A stretch of 64,000 nt of DNA from Moraxella nasibovis (GCF_029581575.1 NZ_CP089975.1:744001-808000); one strand, 5' to 3'; positions 7,437 to 16,659 are shown, numbered from the stretch's first letter. Numbers and translations: made by a program. The notes: generated by a model from the letters alone, not told the origin.

Positions 7437-8126
7437 TCACACCCAATCAGGCACGCCACTGTGAAATCTTAGCTCGCCATCAGGGCTATCAATCAGCTCA
7501 GCCTCCACTTCACGAAAAAACGCCACTCGCTCGTCAATGCACTCATCGGTGATGGACTCAGCCAGTCGCAGATAGTCCTCATAATGGCGACTCTCCGACT
7601 TTAATAGATACTTATAATAGCGTGCTAATTTTTCATCATCAATGACATCTGCCAATGCCGAGAATCGCTCGCAGGAACGAGCCTCAATAAACGCCCCAAT
7701 GATCAGCACATCCACCATCGCCGCAGGCTCCCAAGTGCGCTTGTGTTTGAGTAGTCCTTTGGCGTAGCGACCTGCTGGCAGGTGCGACCACTCGATGCCA
7801 CGCTCTTTCATCAGCGTGATGACTTGCTCATAATGTAGCATCTCCTCACGCACCAGCTGAGCCAATCGTTCTTGCAGTTCACGATGAAACTCATAGCGAA
7901 AAATCAAATTCATCGCCGTCCCAGCTGCTTTTTTCTCGCAGTTGGCATGGTCTAGCATGAGCAAGGGAAGATTTTCTTTGGCGACAGCAAGCCATTTATC
8001 AGAAGTCCTTGCACCTAGAAAATCATGAATGTGGCTGATGTCGGTGGTGGCTTTTGCTCGGGTGGTGATGCTTTGTAAGTCGTCTTCTGGGGCGATGTCG
8101 CTGGTGCTTAAAGTAGGGTGTTGCAT
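7437..8126 (-). CDS. miaE: tRNA 2-methylthio-N6-isopentenyladenosine-37 hydroxylase
   Basis: 229 residues, a non-haem diiron monooxygenase of the ferritin-like four-helix type. Iron-ligand motifs are visible in order: a Glu in ENLPLLMLDHANCEKKA, REEMLHYEQV (ExxH), IEARSCERF and SESRHYEDY (E..H). MiaE hydroxylates ms2i6A37 to ms2io6A37 in tRNAs that read UNN codons, and it needs oxygen. Length fits the family. The gene stands alone; its start at 8126 faces a long AT-rich gap. Confidence 0.93.
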   Translation of the reverse strand: MQHPTLSTSDIAPEDDLQSITTRAKATTDISHIHDFLGARTSDKWLAVAKENLPLLMLDHANCEKKAAGTAMNLIFRYEFHRELQERLAQLVREEMLHYEQVITLMKERGIEWSHLPAGRYAKGLLKHKRTWEPAAMVDVLIIGAFIEARSCERFSALADVIDDEKLARYYKYLLKSESRHYEDYLRLAESITDECIDERVAFFREVEAELIDSPDGELRFHSGVPDWV

Positions 8127-8459
8127 GGTGATTTTCTGCTTTTTTAAATGGCTTGAATGACGGTCAAGGATGGTGAAAATGTGTAAACATTTGTTTTGTC
8201 TGTGTAAAAATCCGCTTAATATCGCTTAATAATGTTACGATGCTTTGAGTATTTTAGCACACTTTTTGGGCGATGGTGGGGTGAATTCTGCCAGAAAGTC
8301 GGCAAATTTCGTGATAAATTTGTTATAAAATAGCTTGAAAATAAGAATTTATCTTAATATTAACAAAAAAATCAAAATTTTATAATAACATAACTCATTG
8401 ATTTTAAAAGATAAAATAAAAAAATCATAAAAATCAATAAATTTTTTGCCCAAAAGGTG

Positions 8460-8622
8460 TTGCAAAATATGTCAAAATTGGTATTCTATTAACCGAAGTA
8501 GGGAATTGGCAAGGATATTTGTGCTGTTATGCTCAAAGATTTGCCATTTTTTTTATTTCATTAAAGCAATCTGGCAGAGCGAATGACTCGTTCTGTATTG
8601 GGCGCAGCTTTTAGCGACCCAA
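8460..8622 (+). promoter_or_regulatory. Porin promoter and long structured leader in the 8127-8649 gap
   Basis: A candidate promoter is TTGCAA (8460-8465), 16-base spacer, TATTCT (8482-8487). It would give a leader of about 155 bases, with a hairpin at 8598-8622 (TTGGGCGC...GCGACCCAA) shortly before the ribosome-binding site. A long structured leader is common for porins and may be a target for small RNAs (inference). The rest of the 8127-8459 stretch is very AT-rich with no gene seen. Confidence 0.45.
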
Positions 8623-8649
8623 CTAAAAAATGTAAATGTGGAGAAACCC

Positions 8650-9645
8650 ATGAAAAAACTACTTTTAGCATCAGCCGTCGCTGCTCTATCGATCACAGCT
8701 GCACAAGCTGCGCCAACCGTTTATGGTAAAGCATTCCTTACTCTTGATGTGCAAGATGGTGATAATGTTAGCACTGTATTAGGTGACTATAATGCTCGCA
8801 CTCAACTAAACTCTAATGCTTCTCGCATCGGTCTTAAAGGCTCAGAAGCTTTGACTCAAAACACTGACCTAGTTTATCAACTAGAATACGGTGTAAAAGT
8901 TGACGACAACTCAACTCAGTTCACCTCTCGTGACACCTACCTAGGTCTTGCGAACAAGCAATACGGTACTTTGGTCGCTGGTCGTCTGACTGCAATTGAC
9001 GACTATGTAAACTACGCTAATGTAACCCAAGGCGGTGTCGTTGGTGGCGACAATGTACTAGCTACTTTTGATGCACCTCGTGCCAACAACGCATTCGCTT
9101 ACTTCTCACCAGAGCGTAACGGCGTACAATTCATGGCAATGTATGCTATGGATGAGCTTAACAATACTACCGCTCAACTAGATATTGATGGTAATAAAAT
9201 TAATGTAACTCGAGATATCGCAGGTATTGGTGCTAAATACGAGCCAACCAACGCTCCTTACAAAGTAGGTGCTACTTATATCCAAGCTGGCGATGCACTT
9301 AAAGCGGTTCGTGTGAGCGGTGCTTATGCTCTAAGCCCAGTATTGACTGCAGGTGCTCTATATCAGCACACTGACTACGATACTGACAACAATGAAAATG
9401 CTTTCACAGTATCTGCTAACTACAAAGTAGCTCAAACTCCTTGGACTGCTTACGGTCAGCTTGACCTAGTGGACAATGTTGCTGGTCTAAATAATTCAGA
9501 AAAACAGCGTATCGCAGTTGGTGGTAAATACGCATTCAACCAAGCCACTACTGGTCACATCTACGGTGCATTGTTGCAGCGTGAAGTTGCAGGTGTTGAT
9601 GCAGACGCATACGGCATCGGTGGCGGTATCGAATACAAGTTCTAA
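8650..9645 (+). CDS. Gram-negative general porin (M35/OmpC-like)
   Basis: 331 residues. The ATG at 8650 starts a clean signal peptide (MKKLLLASAVAALSITAAQA, then APTVYGK) and has GGAG 7 bases upstream; the GTG at 8638 is rejected. Mature features are those of trimeric 16-strand diffusion porins: N-terminal ..VYGKAFLTLDV.., ASRIGLKGSEAL, ..YLGLANKQYGTLVAGRL.., alternating strands, and the C-terminal GGGIEYKF ending in Phe, the BAM recognition signal. It resembles the Moraxella catarrhalis M35 porin in size and type. Codon use is biased as in highly expressed genes. Confidence 0.9.
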   Translation: MKKLLLASAVAALSITAAQAAPTVYGKAFLTLDVQDGDNVSTVLGDYNARTQLNSNASRIGLKGSEALTQNTDLVYQLEYGVKVDDNSTQFTSRDTYLGLANKQYGTLVAGRLTAIDDYVNYANVTQGGVVGGDNVLATFDAPRANNAFAYFSPERNGVQFMAMYAMDELNNTTAQLDIDGNKINVTRDIAGIGAKYEPTNAPYKVGATYIQAGDALKAVRVSGAYALSPVLTAGALYQHTDYDTDNNENAFTVSANYKVAQTPWTAYGQLDLVDNVAGLNNSEKQRIAVGGKYAFNQATTGHIYGALLQREVAGVDADAYGIGGGIEYKF

Positions 9646-9669
9646 TTTGATTTAGAATATGTATCAAAA

Positions 9670-9698
9670 AGCTCACTCGTAAGGGTGGGCTTTTTTTT
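9670..9698 (+). terminator. Terminator after the porin gene
   Basis: AGCTCAC pairs with GTGGGCT (one G-T pair), followed by eight T. Confidence 0.8.
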
Positions 9699-9751
9699 AT
9701 GTTTTTGGGGTGTAATATCTGCAAAAATTACATGACTCTATATTCATTTTA

Positions 9752-9795
9752 TTTGTTTCATTTCATCAAACAAACAGTAAAAATCAGAGTATAAT
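9752..9795 (+). promoter_or_regulatory. cydA promoter with operator-like palindrome
   Basis: TATAAT at 9790-9795 is a clear -10 box; the -35 is poor. A perfect inverted repeat TTTGTTT-9-AAACAAA (9752-9774) overlaps the expected -35. A weak -35 under a palindrome suits an activator or repressor site, plausible for oxygen-regulated cyd genes, but it does not match the FNR consensus and no regulator can be named. Confidence 0.45.
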
Positions 9796-9836
9796 GACAA
9801 GACTTTTATTGTCCATAAAATCACACTGAGGTGTTT

Positions 9837-11447
9837 ATGATCACCGAATCTTTGGTGGATATTTCACGGTTGCAGTTTGCGGTTACGGCACTGTTTCATT
9901 TTCTGTTCATTCCCCTGACGCTTGGCATGACATGGCTTTTGGTTATCATGGAGTCGGTCTATGTCATCACAGGCAAAGAAATTTGGCGGGACATGACCAA
10001 GTTTTGGGGTAAATTGTTTGGTATTAACTTTGCGCTTGGGGTAACGACTGGCATCACGATGGAGTTTCAGTTTGGTACGAACTGGGCGTATTATTCGCAC
10101 TATGTGGGAGATATTTTTGGTGCGCCACTTGCCATTGAAGGCTTGATGGCGTTTTTCTTAGAGTCCACAATGGTGGGGCTGTTTTTCTTTGGTTGGCAAA
10201 GAATGAGTCGGGTGCAACATCTATTGACGACAATTTTGATGGCACTTGGCACGAATTTGTCTGCTTTGTGGATTTTGATTGCCAATGGCTGGATGCAAAA
10301 CCCTGTCGGCGCTGAGTTTAATTATCAGACCATGCGCATGGAGATGGTGAGTTTTAGTCAGATATTGCTAAACCCTGATGCGCAAAATAAGTTTGTGCAT
10401 ACGGTGTCGGCAGGCTATGTGGTGGGTGCGGTATTTGTGCTTGCCATCTCGGCACTGTATTTGCTACAAAAGCGAGATGTCGAGTTTGCTAAGCGCAGCT
10501 TTCATGTGGCGGCGGCGTTTGGCTTTGCATCGATTTGTAGCACCATCGTCTTGGGTGATGAGTCTGGCTATTCTATTGGGCTTGCACAGCAAACCAAGCT
10601 TGCGACGATGGAGGCGATGTGGGAGACCGAGCCTGCGCCTGCCAGCTTTAATCTCATTGCCAGCATCAATGAGGCAGAAGGCAAAAATGACTGGGCGGTG
10701 CATATCCCGTATGCGATGGGCATCATCGGCACTCGCTCTTTTGATAAGCAGATACTGGGCATACATGACATCAAGACGGTGAATGAAGAGCGCATCAAAA
10801 ACGGCATCATCGCTGTCAGTGCGCTAGACACCATGCGTGCCGATCAAAGTGCAGGGCGCAGTAGCGATGAGCAGGTGCTTGAAAACTTTGAAAAAAACAA
10901 AAACGACTTAGGCTTTGGGCTGCTGCTCAAAAAATACACACAAGATGTAACTCAGGCGACGCCAGAGATGATTGCTCAGGCGGTGGATGATACCGTTCCA
11001 AGTGTGACGCCGATGTTTTGGTCATTTCGCGTGATGGTGGGGCTTGGCTTTTTGATGCTGATTTTGTTTTCGCTCAGCCTATTTTACACCATCAAAGGCA
11101 GCTTTATGCAAAAGCCGTGGCTACTAAAATTTGCGGTCATCATGCTGCCTGCGCCTTGGATCGCTGCTGAGGCAGGGTGGTTTGTGGCGGAGTATGGTCG
11201 TCAGCCTTGGACGGTGTATGGCATTTTGCCGACGCATCTGTCGGTGTCGAACATCAGCGCCACCAGCGTGATGTGGTCATTGGCAGGGTTTGTGGTGTTT
11301 TATACGCTGCTGTTTATTGTTGAGATTTATCTCATGCAAAAATACATCAAACTGGGTCCTGCCAGCCTTGGTACGGGTCGCTATCATGGTGAAAATCAAG
11401 ACACCCGTCTCATCAACCCCCAGCACTTTAAAGGAGAGTTGCCATGA
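9837..11447 (+). CDS. cydA: Cytochrome bd ubiquinol oxidase subunit I
   Basis: 536 residues. The ATG at 9837 follows GAGG by 5 bases; a GTG six bases upstream is less likely. About nine membrane helices. ..VTALFHFLFIPLTLG.. carries the N-terminal haem His, KFVHTVSAGYVVG the haem b558 His, and ..PMFWSFRVMVGLG.. the axial Met region. The Q-loop (about 250-380) binds quinol. With CydB it reduces oxygen to water at high affinity in the inner membrane. ATGA overlap with cydB shows coupled translation. Confidence 0.96.
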   Translation: MITESLVDISRLQFAVTALFHFLFIPLTLGMTWLLVIMESVYVITGKEIWRDMTKFWGKLFGINFALGVTTGITMEFQFGTNWAYYSHYVGDIFGAPLAIEGLMAFFLESTMVGLFFFGWQRMSRVQHLLTTILMALGTNLSALWILIANGWMQNPVGAEFNYQTMRMEMVSFSQILLNPDAQNKFVHTVSAGYVVGAVFVLAISALYLLQKRDVEFAKRSFHVAAAFGFASICSTIVLGDESGYSIGLAQQTKLATMEAMWETEPAPASFNLIASINEAEGKNDWAVHIPYAMGIIGTRSFDKQILGIHDIKTVNEERIKNGIIAVSALDTMRADQSAGRSSDEQVLENFEKNKNDLGFGLLLKKYTQDVTQATPEMIAQAVDDTVPSVTPMFWSFRVMVGLGFLMLILFSLSLFYTIKGSFMQKPWLLKFAVIMLPAPWIAAEAGWFVAEYGRQPWTVYGILPTHLSVSNISATSVMWSLAGFVVFYTLLFIVEIYLMQKYIKLGPASLGTGRYHGENQDTRLINPQHFKGELP

Positions 11448-12583
11448 TTTTTGATTATGAAACCTTAAAACTCATCTGGTGGCTACTCATCGGCGTGCTG
11501 CTCATCGGCTTTGCCATCATGGACGGGCATGACTTGGGAGTGTGTAGCCTGCTACCCTTTGTCGGCAAGACCGATGCCGAGCGCCGTGTGATCATCAACA
11601 CCATCGGACCACACTGGGAGGGGAATCAGGTGTGGTTTATCACGGCAGGCGGTGCGATTTTTGCGGCGCTGCCTTTGGTGTATGCCACGGCATTTAGCGG
11701 CTTTTATTGGGCGCTGATGGCGGCACTTTGGGCGCTGTTTTTGCGTCCTGTGGGCTTTAAATATCGCAGCCTAGTCAAAGATGATCGCTGGCGTCAGGCA
11801 TGGGATTGGGGGCTGTTTGTCGGCTCATTTGTGCCTGCGCTCATATTTGGTGTGGCGTTTGGCAATCTGTTTTTGGGCGTGCCTTTTGTCTTTGATGAGT
11901 ATTTGGTCTCGACTTATACTGGGTCGTTTTTTGGCTTATTAAGTCCGTTTGCGCTCTTGTGTGGCTTGGTGAGTGTGTGTATGCTCATCATGCAAGGCGG
12001 TGTATATCTGGCGCATCGCACGGTCGGTGAGATTCAGGCTCGCACGATGCGATACAGCAGTATTTTTGCCGTTTTGATGGTGGTGCTGTTTGTGCTGGCG
12101 GGTGTCTGGGTGGCAAATCTTGACGGCTATGTCATCACCAGTGAGATCGATAAAGGCGCGCTTATCGACCCGATGTCAAAGGCGGTGTCGCTACAAGCAG
12201 GCGCTTGGCTTGGTAATTATCAGGCAAATCCGCTGTTGTGGGCGTTTCCTGTGCTTGGTGTGTGCATGCCTTTGGTGGCGGTGCTGTTATTAAGATGGGC
12301 TAAGACGCTGCTTGCATTTGTCGCATCGAGTGTGGCGGTGCTGGCGGTCATCATGACGGCAGGCGTGGCGCTTTTTCCTTTTTATATGCCGTCATCGAGC
12401 CACCCCCGTGCCAGCCTGACTGTCTGGGACAGCGCATCTAGCCATCTGACTTTGATGATCATGCTGTATGTGGCGGTGCTGCTGTTGCCTGTCGTCGTCG
12501 CTTATACGAGCTGGGCTTATGCCATCATGCGTGGCAAGGTCACCAAAGCCTATATCAAGGAAAATGAGCATACGCTGTATTAG
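11444..12583 (+). CDS. cydB: Cytochrome bd ubiquinol oxidase subunit II
   Basis: 379 residues, eight to nine membrane helices. Typical opening ..YETLKLIWWLLIGVLLIGFAIMDGHDLGVCSLLPFVGK.. and GPHWEGNQVWFITAGGA confirm CydB. It forms the heterodimer with CydA and contains the structural-type second subunit core. The start overlaps the cydA stop by four bases. cydX follows after 83 bases. The assembly transporter genes cydCD are not adjacent. Confidence 0.96.
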   Translation: MIFDYETLKLIWWLLIGVLLIGFAIMDGHDLGVCSLLPFVGKTDAERRVIINTIGPHWEGNQVWFITAGGAIFAALPLVYATAFSGFYWALMAALWALFLRPVGFKYRSLVKDDRWRQAWDWGLFVGSFVPALIFGVAFGNLFLGVPFVFDEYLVSTYTGSFFGLLSPFALLCGLVSVCMLIMQGGVYLAHRTVGEIQARTMRYSSIFAVLMVVLFVLAGVWVANLDGYVITSEIDKGALIDPMSKAVSLQAGAWLGNYQANPLLWAFPVLGVCMPLVAVLLLRWAKTLLAFVASSVAVLAVIMTAGVALFPFYMPSSSHPRASLTVWDSASSHLTLMIMLYVAVLLLPVVVAYTSWAYAIMRGKVTKAYIKENEHTLY

Positions 12584-12666
12584 TTTTGATCTGCTCGATG
12601 AGCGACTAAAATTAAGCAAAAAAATTAAGCAATAAACTTTGCTAAGATAAAAATTGGAGAAAGATC

Positions 12667-12792
12667 ATGTGGTATTTTGCGTGGATATTAGGCTTGGGCT
12701 TTGCGGTCCTGCTTGCCATCATCAGTGCAGTGTGGGTGGAGTTTGAGGAGTCTCGGCATAACGCTTTTTATAAAGAAGTGGATGTGGACTAA
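12667..12792 (+). CDS. cydX: Cytochrome bd small subunit CydX (YbgT)
   Basis: 41 residues, too short for routine ORF calling. Starts MWYFAWILGLGFAVLLAIIS with one membrane helix, then ..VWVEFEESRHNAFYKEVDVD. The MWYF.W.LG start followed by an acidic stretch after the helix is the CydX hallmark. GGAG lies about 8 bases before the ATG. CydX stabilises the haem groups of the CydAB complex. Position directly after cydB and before a terminator supports the call. Confidence 0.93.
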   Translation: MWYFAWILGLGFAVLLAIISAVWVEFEESRHNAFYKEVDVD

Positions 12793-12817
12793 AATTCTTG
12801 CTCGCCAGACGCTTTTT

Positions 12818-12855
12818 AAAAACCATGTAACTTGTTTGTTGCATGGTTTTTATCA
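12818..12855 (+). terminator. Terminator of the cydABX operon
   Basis: AAAAACCATG (12818-12827) pairs with CATGGTTTTT (12842-12851). Confidence 0.8.
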
Positions 12856-12890
12856 TTGAGTATTGGGCGGAAGTTTCGTACATTCATCGA

Positions 12891-12919
12891 CTGGCAAACA
12901 GTGAAAATGATGTTATAAT
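12891..12919 (+). promoter_or_regulatory. dsbD promoter
   Basis: CTGGCA (12891-12896), 17-base spacer, TATAAT (12914-12919), about 30 bases before the dsbD ATG. Confidence 0.55.
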
Positions 12920-12949
12920 GAGGGGTTGTATTTTTAAGTTTTGCTGATC

Positions 12950-15028
12950 ATGATTCATACTGCCAAAAAGCTCACCGTCGCCATGCTTTGTGCTTCCACT
13001 GTTTTTCTTGCTGCACCTGCGAGTGCCAGTAGCGGTGGGCTGTCGGCGCTGTTTGGACAAAAGGCGCAAAAATTTCTGCCAGTCAATCAAGCTTTTGTGG
13101 TCAATGTACGCATCGAAGGCGATGAGTTGGTGGCAAGCTTTAAGGTGACGCCTGAGCATTATGTGTATCGTGATAAGATGACGCTGAGCCTGCCTGAGGG
13201 TGTGAGTGCTTCGGCATGGCGTTTTGATAAGGCGCCAAGCATGATTGACGATCCGACTTTCGGTCATGTGGCGGTCTTTGAAGAAGATGTGGTGGCTCGG
13301 GCGACTTTAAGCGGTGTGGCAAATGACGCAGCGGCAAGCTTTCGTTGGCAAGGCTGTGCCAAAGCAGGGCTGTGCTATCCGCCTGAGCGTGTGCCTTTTA
13401 ATCTGACTTTGTCCAACGCCAAAAAATCTAATGGCGCAAATGATGCAACCACCCAAGGCTCTGGCTCATCTGCTCAGTCATCTACTAAGAAATCCACCCA
13501 AAGCACTGCGCCCAATCATGATCAAAACCGAACTAAAAGCCATCAAGCCAAAAACCCATCAATCAGCACCACCGAGCAGACAGCCGCCAACATCGTCCAG
13601 CCTACACCGCCCCAAGATCAAAGCAACACTGCTCTGACGGACGCCATCAGTACTGACGACACCGCCAAGACAGACGAGGCTGATACATCATCAAATACAC
13701 TCACAAGTGGCGGCGAAAGCATACAGATGGATGAGACATCAAAGATGAGCTTGGGCGCTGATGGCAGAGCGCATGTGCTTAACCATCACCTAGAACGCCA
13801 AGATCCTTTTGGCATTCATGATAAGCCCATGCTTGCCATCGTGCTTTTGTTCTTGGCGGGGCTTTTATTGGCATTTACGCCGTGCGTGTATCCGATGATC
13901 CCCATCGTGGCGAACATCGTCGCTCGTCAAGAGGGCGTAAACAGCAAAAAAGGTCTGCTACTATCTATGTTTTATGGCGTGGGTGTGGCGAGCGCTTATG
14001 GTCTCTTGGGTGCGCTGATCGCTTGGCTTGGGCGGACGATGAATGTCATCGGCTACCTGCAAAGCCCTATTGTATTGCTTGGCTTTGCGGTGTTGTTCGT
14101 CCTACTAGGTCTTTATATGTTTGACGCCATCAAGGTGGGCTTGCCTGCTGCCTTGCGTGATAAGCTACAAGCGACATCGCAGTCGGCAGATGGCGGGCTT
14201 GGTAGCTTTGGCGGTAGCTTTGTGGCAGGGGCGCTCTCAGCACTGGTGGTGTCGCCTTGCGTGTCTGCACCAATGGCAGGAGCGCTCGTGGCGGTGTCGC
14301 TGAGTGGTAGCGTGCCTGTGGGCTTTTTTGCGATGTTTGCACTGGGGCTTGGCTTGTCTGTGCCGCTCATGTTCATTGGCATGGCGCAGGGCAGGTTTAT
14401 GCCAAAGGCGGGCGCTTGGATGGCTAAGGTCAAGGAATTTTGTGGCTTGTTGTTGTTTGCTGTGGCGCTTATTTTGGCGGAGCGAGTGTTTGTCTCGCCT
14501 TTTGTGCTGGTGGCGTGGGCGCTGTGGTTTTCTTTGGTGGGTGTGTGGCTGTGGCAGCTGGTGCGCCTGCCATTTCGAGCGCTCTCAATGCTCATGCTCG
14601 CTTGGTCTGCCTGTCTGGTATTGGGCGCGGCCTTAGGGTCGAGCGATGCGTGGCGACCGCTTGCCATCATTCATCAAGCCAAAGCTGTACAAGACACTCA
14701 TCAAGACCGCCATGTCAAGACCTTAGCTGAGCTGGATGCGATATTAGCCAGTCATGATAAAGTGCTGATCGACGCTACGGCGGATTGGTGTGTGGAGTGT
14801 CGCATCATGGAGCGTGAGCTGTTCACGCATCGTCCTGCCGCCATGCAAGATGTGCAGTTGGTGAAGTTTGACATCACCGAAGTCGATGATGACAGCCGTG
14901 CCTTTTTGGCTCGCTATGAGCTGATGGGTCCACCAGCGCTGCTTGTTTATAAAGAGGGTAAATTGGTTCAGGTGCTGGTGGGTCAGACCAAGCGAGCTGA
15001 TTTTGAGCAGGCGCTGTCGGCATTATAA
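12950..15028 (+). CDS. dsbD: Thiol:disulfide interchange protein DsbD
   Basis: 692 residues from the ATG at 12950 (TTG nine bases upstream possible; no good ribosome-binding site for either). Signal peptide to ..APASASS. The periplasmic alpha domain has the redox pair GCAKAGLCYPPE (Cys 136 and 142). An unusually long Ser/Thr/Gln/Asp-rich linker (about 155-275) leads to eight membrane helices with TPCVYPMIPI and SPCVSAPMAG, each with a redox Cys. A C-terminal thioredoxin-like domain has ADWCVECR. DsbD moves electrons from cytoplasmic thioredoxin to periplasmic DsbC, DsbG and cytochrome c maturation. Confidence 0.95.
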   Translation: MIHTAKKLTVAMLCASTVFLAAPASASSGGLSALFGQKAQKFLPVNQAFVVNVRIEGDELVASFKVTPEHYVYRDKMTLSLPEGVSASAWRFDKAPSMIDDPTFGHVAVFEEDVVARATLSGVANDAAASFRWQGCAKAGLCYPPERVPFNLTLSNAKKSNGANDATTQGSGSSAQSSTKKSTQSTAPNHDQNRTKSHQAKNPSISTTEQTAANIVQPTPPQDQSNTALTDAISTDDTAKTDEADTSSNTLTSGGESIQMDETSKMSLGADGRAHVLNHHLERQDPFGIHDKPMLAIVLLFLAGLLLAFTPCVYPMIPIVANIVARQEGVNSKKGLLLSMFYGVGVASAYGLLGALIAWLGRTMNVIGYLQSPIVLLGFAVLFVLLGLYMFDAIKVGLPAALRDKLQATSQSADGGLGSFGGSFVAGALSALVVSPCVSAPMAGALVAVSLSGSVPVGFFAMFALGLGLSVPLMFIGMAQGRFMPKAGAWMAKVKEFCGLLLFAVALILAERVFVSPFVLVAWALWFSLVGVWLWQLVRLPFRALSMLMLAWSACLVLGAALGSSDAWRPLAIIHQAKAVQDTHQDRHVKTLAELDAILASHDKVLIDATADWCVECRIMERELFTHRPAAMQDVQLVKFDITEVDDDSRAFLARYELMGPPALLVYKEGKLVQVLVGQTKRADFEQALSAL

Positions 15029-15204
15029 CTATCGGCTGTCATCGGCAGTTTTGGCTTTTGGCGACCGTCTGATGGTGTGTTTGATTGTCCGCCGAATTTC
15101 AAAAGCAGTATAAAGCGTACCATCGATGGTGAACTTGTTTGATATCCCTTAAAATTGTTATTTTATCCATGGGGTAAATATTATTTACCCTCGTCAAATT
15201 TTAG

Positions 15205-15464
15205 TAAGGGCGAAAAATGTTTCGCCCTTACATACTCCCACACGCCCCCACAAATCCTATCAAAAATTGTTATTTTACTCATAGGGTGAATTTTATTAAT
15301 AGGGCGAGTGGTAATTCGCCCCTACCCGTCAAATTTTGGGTTTGTGTCCATGGGGCGAAAAATATTTCATTTCATCATTGGGTAGGGGCGAAAAATATTT
15401 CGCCCCTACACATCCTATTGCAAATTGTCATTCTACCCATAGGGTGAATTGCAATTCGCCCTTA
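15205..15464. repeat. Cluster of GGGGCGAA palindromes (15029-15549 gap)
   Basis: Imperfect palindromes of about 26 bases at 15205-15230, 15300-15325, 15383-15408 (the last perfect or nearly so) and 15440-15464, plus a half copy at 15354-15369. Consensus is TAGGGGCGAA, 6 variable AT-rich bases, TTCGCCCCTA. Copies are joined by related AT-rich spacers (ATTTTACYCATAGGGT.. type). The gap lies between convergent dsbD and the Balon-like gene and shows no gene. It resembles REP-type intergenic repeats; no transposase is nearby. Confidence 0.85.
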
Positions 15465-15485
15465 CAATTCCTACAAATCCCATTT

Positions 15486-15527
15486 CGCCAAACAAAAAAA
15501 TGACAGCCATTACGACTGTCATTTACT
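15486..15527 (-). terminator. Terminator of the Balon-like gene
   Basis: On the minus strand AAATGACAG pairs with CTGTCATTT, followed by seven T. Confidence 0.8.
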
Positions 15528-15549
15528 AGATTCTGCCAATCTTGATGGA

Positions 15550-16659
15550 TTAGTAGCGAGTGATCAGGGCGATCGGCTCTTTTTCATCCATCTTGTCGGT
15601 TGGTAGGAATACCACTTCGCCGCCATTATGAGACACAAGCTCGATGATTTCGCTCACCGCATCATCGGTCACGCCATCCGCAGTGGCATCGTCGCTGACC
15701 ATTAGGGTCATCGCCTCTTCATCAATGGTGGCAGGCACGATATGACCTTGACGCACCAATAATGTAACAGCATTGCCCTCGACCGCAGAGCGATAGATTT
15801 GCTGCAAGTCAGTACGCACCATTTTCTCGTTACGCGCTTTTTCAAGGTCGCCAAGCGCTGACTCGTAGCGTGTGTTGCGTTTTTCATCCACCAGCTCCTG
15901 CACGCCTTCGATGATGTCTTCGGCACGACCGTCTTCTAGGTTTGGCAGATGATCGACTTTGCCTAGGATGAATGAAGTGTTGTCACACACCTGCTCATAA
16001 AAGCCCAAAGTGCGAGAGTCGCCAACCAAAATCACTGGCAATGGGTCGATGTTGCGGAACTGCTGCAAGCTCTTATCCACACGGTTCATGAACTCTTTAA
16101 GATAGCTGTGATCGTCCGATGAGCCAGTGCGGTCGGCTTTTGAGCCTGTCGGTAGCGTGGTGTTTTTGATTGGGAAAGTCAGCTCGTTCATCTGCTCTTG
16201 GCGCACGCTTTCGCCTGCAATTTCTTTAACCAAGCGACTATCCACCGCCTCGATCAAGCGAGCGTATTCACTGGTGATGACCAGTACATAGTAGTGTACC
16301 GCTTGCGACATGTTGCGCATGAGGTCACGAGTGGCAAATTTCTCACCGATGATGACGCGTTCGGCAGCATCAAATGGCAGGCGCAACACTTTTGCTTCTG
16401 ATTCGGTGGCAAAGATTGCCAAAGTATCTAGGTTGTAGTTTGGATCCAGCTCATCGGTCTTAGCGGTGATTTGTTCAAGGATGGCATCACTAGTACGCTT
16501 GTCATACTCTTCGCTTAGACGGTCTTCAACGACTTTTAGCTGATTTTTTAGGGCGATTGGGTCTTGCTCGTTGTCTGGGTGAGTACGGTGCGTTTTTACA
16601 AATACGCTTACGGCAGGGTTGGCACGCACTTGGCGAAGTGATTTTAATGTGGTTTTCAT
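15550..16659 (-). CDS. Balon-like ribosome hibernation factor (baeRF family)
   Basis: 369 residues. The ATG at 16659 has AAGGAG 7 bases upstream; an in-frame upstream start is rejected. The N-terminus (..NPAVSVFVKTHRTHPDNEQDP..) and the following RL.EEY..., ..NLDTLAIFATESEA.. and ..YYVLVITSEYARLIEAV.. segments are those of bacterial archaeo-eukaryotic release factor homologues. Balon of Psychrobacter urativorans (same family Moraxellaceae) belongs here; it binds the ribosomal A site with EF-Tu during cold shock and stationary phase. No GGQ release motif is seen, as expected for a non-release role. It stands as a single gene with its own terminator. Confidence 0.82.
   Translation of the reverse strand: MKTTLKSLRQVRANPAVSVFVKTHRTHPDNEQDPIALKNQLKVVEDRLSEEYDKRTSDAILEQITAKTDELDPNYNLDTLAIFATESEAKVLRLPFDAAERVIIGEKFATRDLMRNMSQAVHYYVLVITSEYARLIEAVDSRLVKEIAGESVRQEQMNELTFPIKNTTLPTGSKADRTGSSDDHSYLKEFMNRVDKSLQQFRNIDPLPVILVGDSRTLGFYEQVCDNTSFILGKVDHLPNLEDGRAEDIIEGVQELVDEKRNTRYESALGDLEKARNEKMVRTDLQQIYRSAVEGNAVTLLVRQGHIVPATIDEEAMTLMVSDDATADGVTDDAVSEIIELVSHNGGEVVFLPTDKMDEKEPIALITRY

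Noticed and set aside
15205-15464. CRISPR array
   Set aside because: Repeats are palindromic, irregularly spaced and diverged, with related rather than unique spacers; no cas genes.
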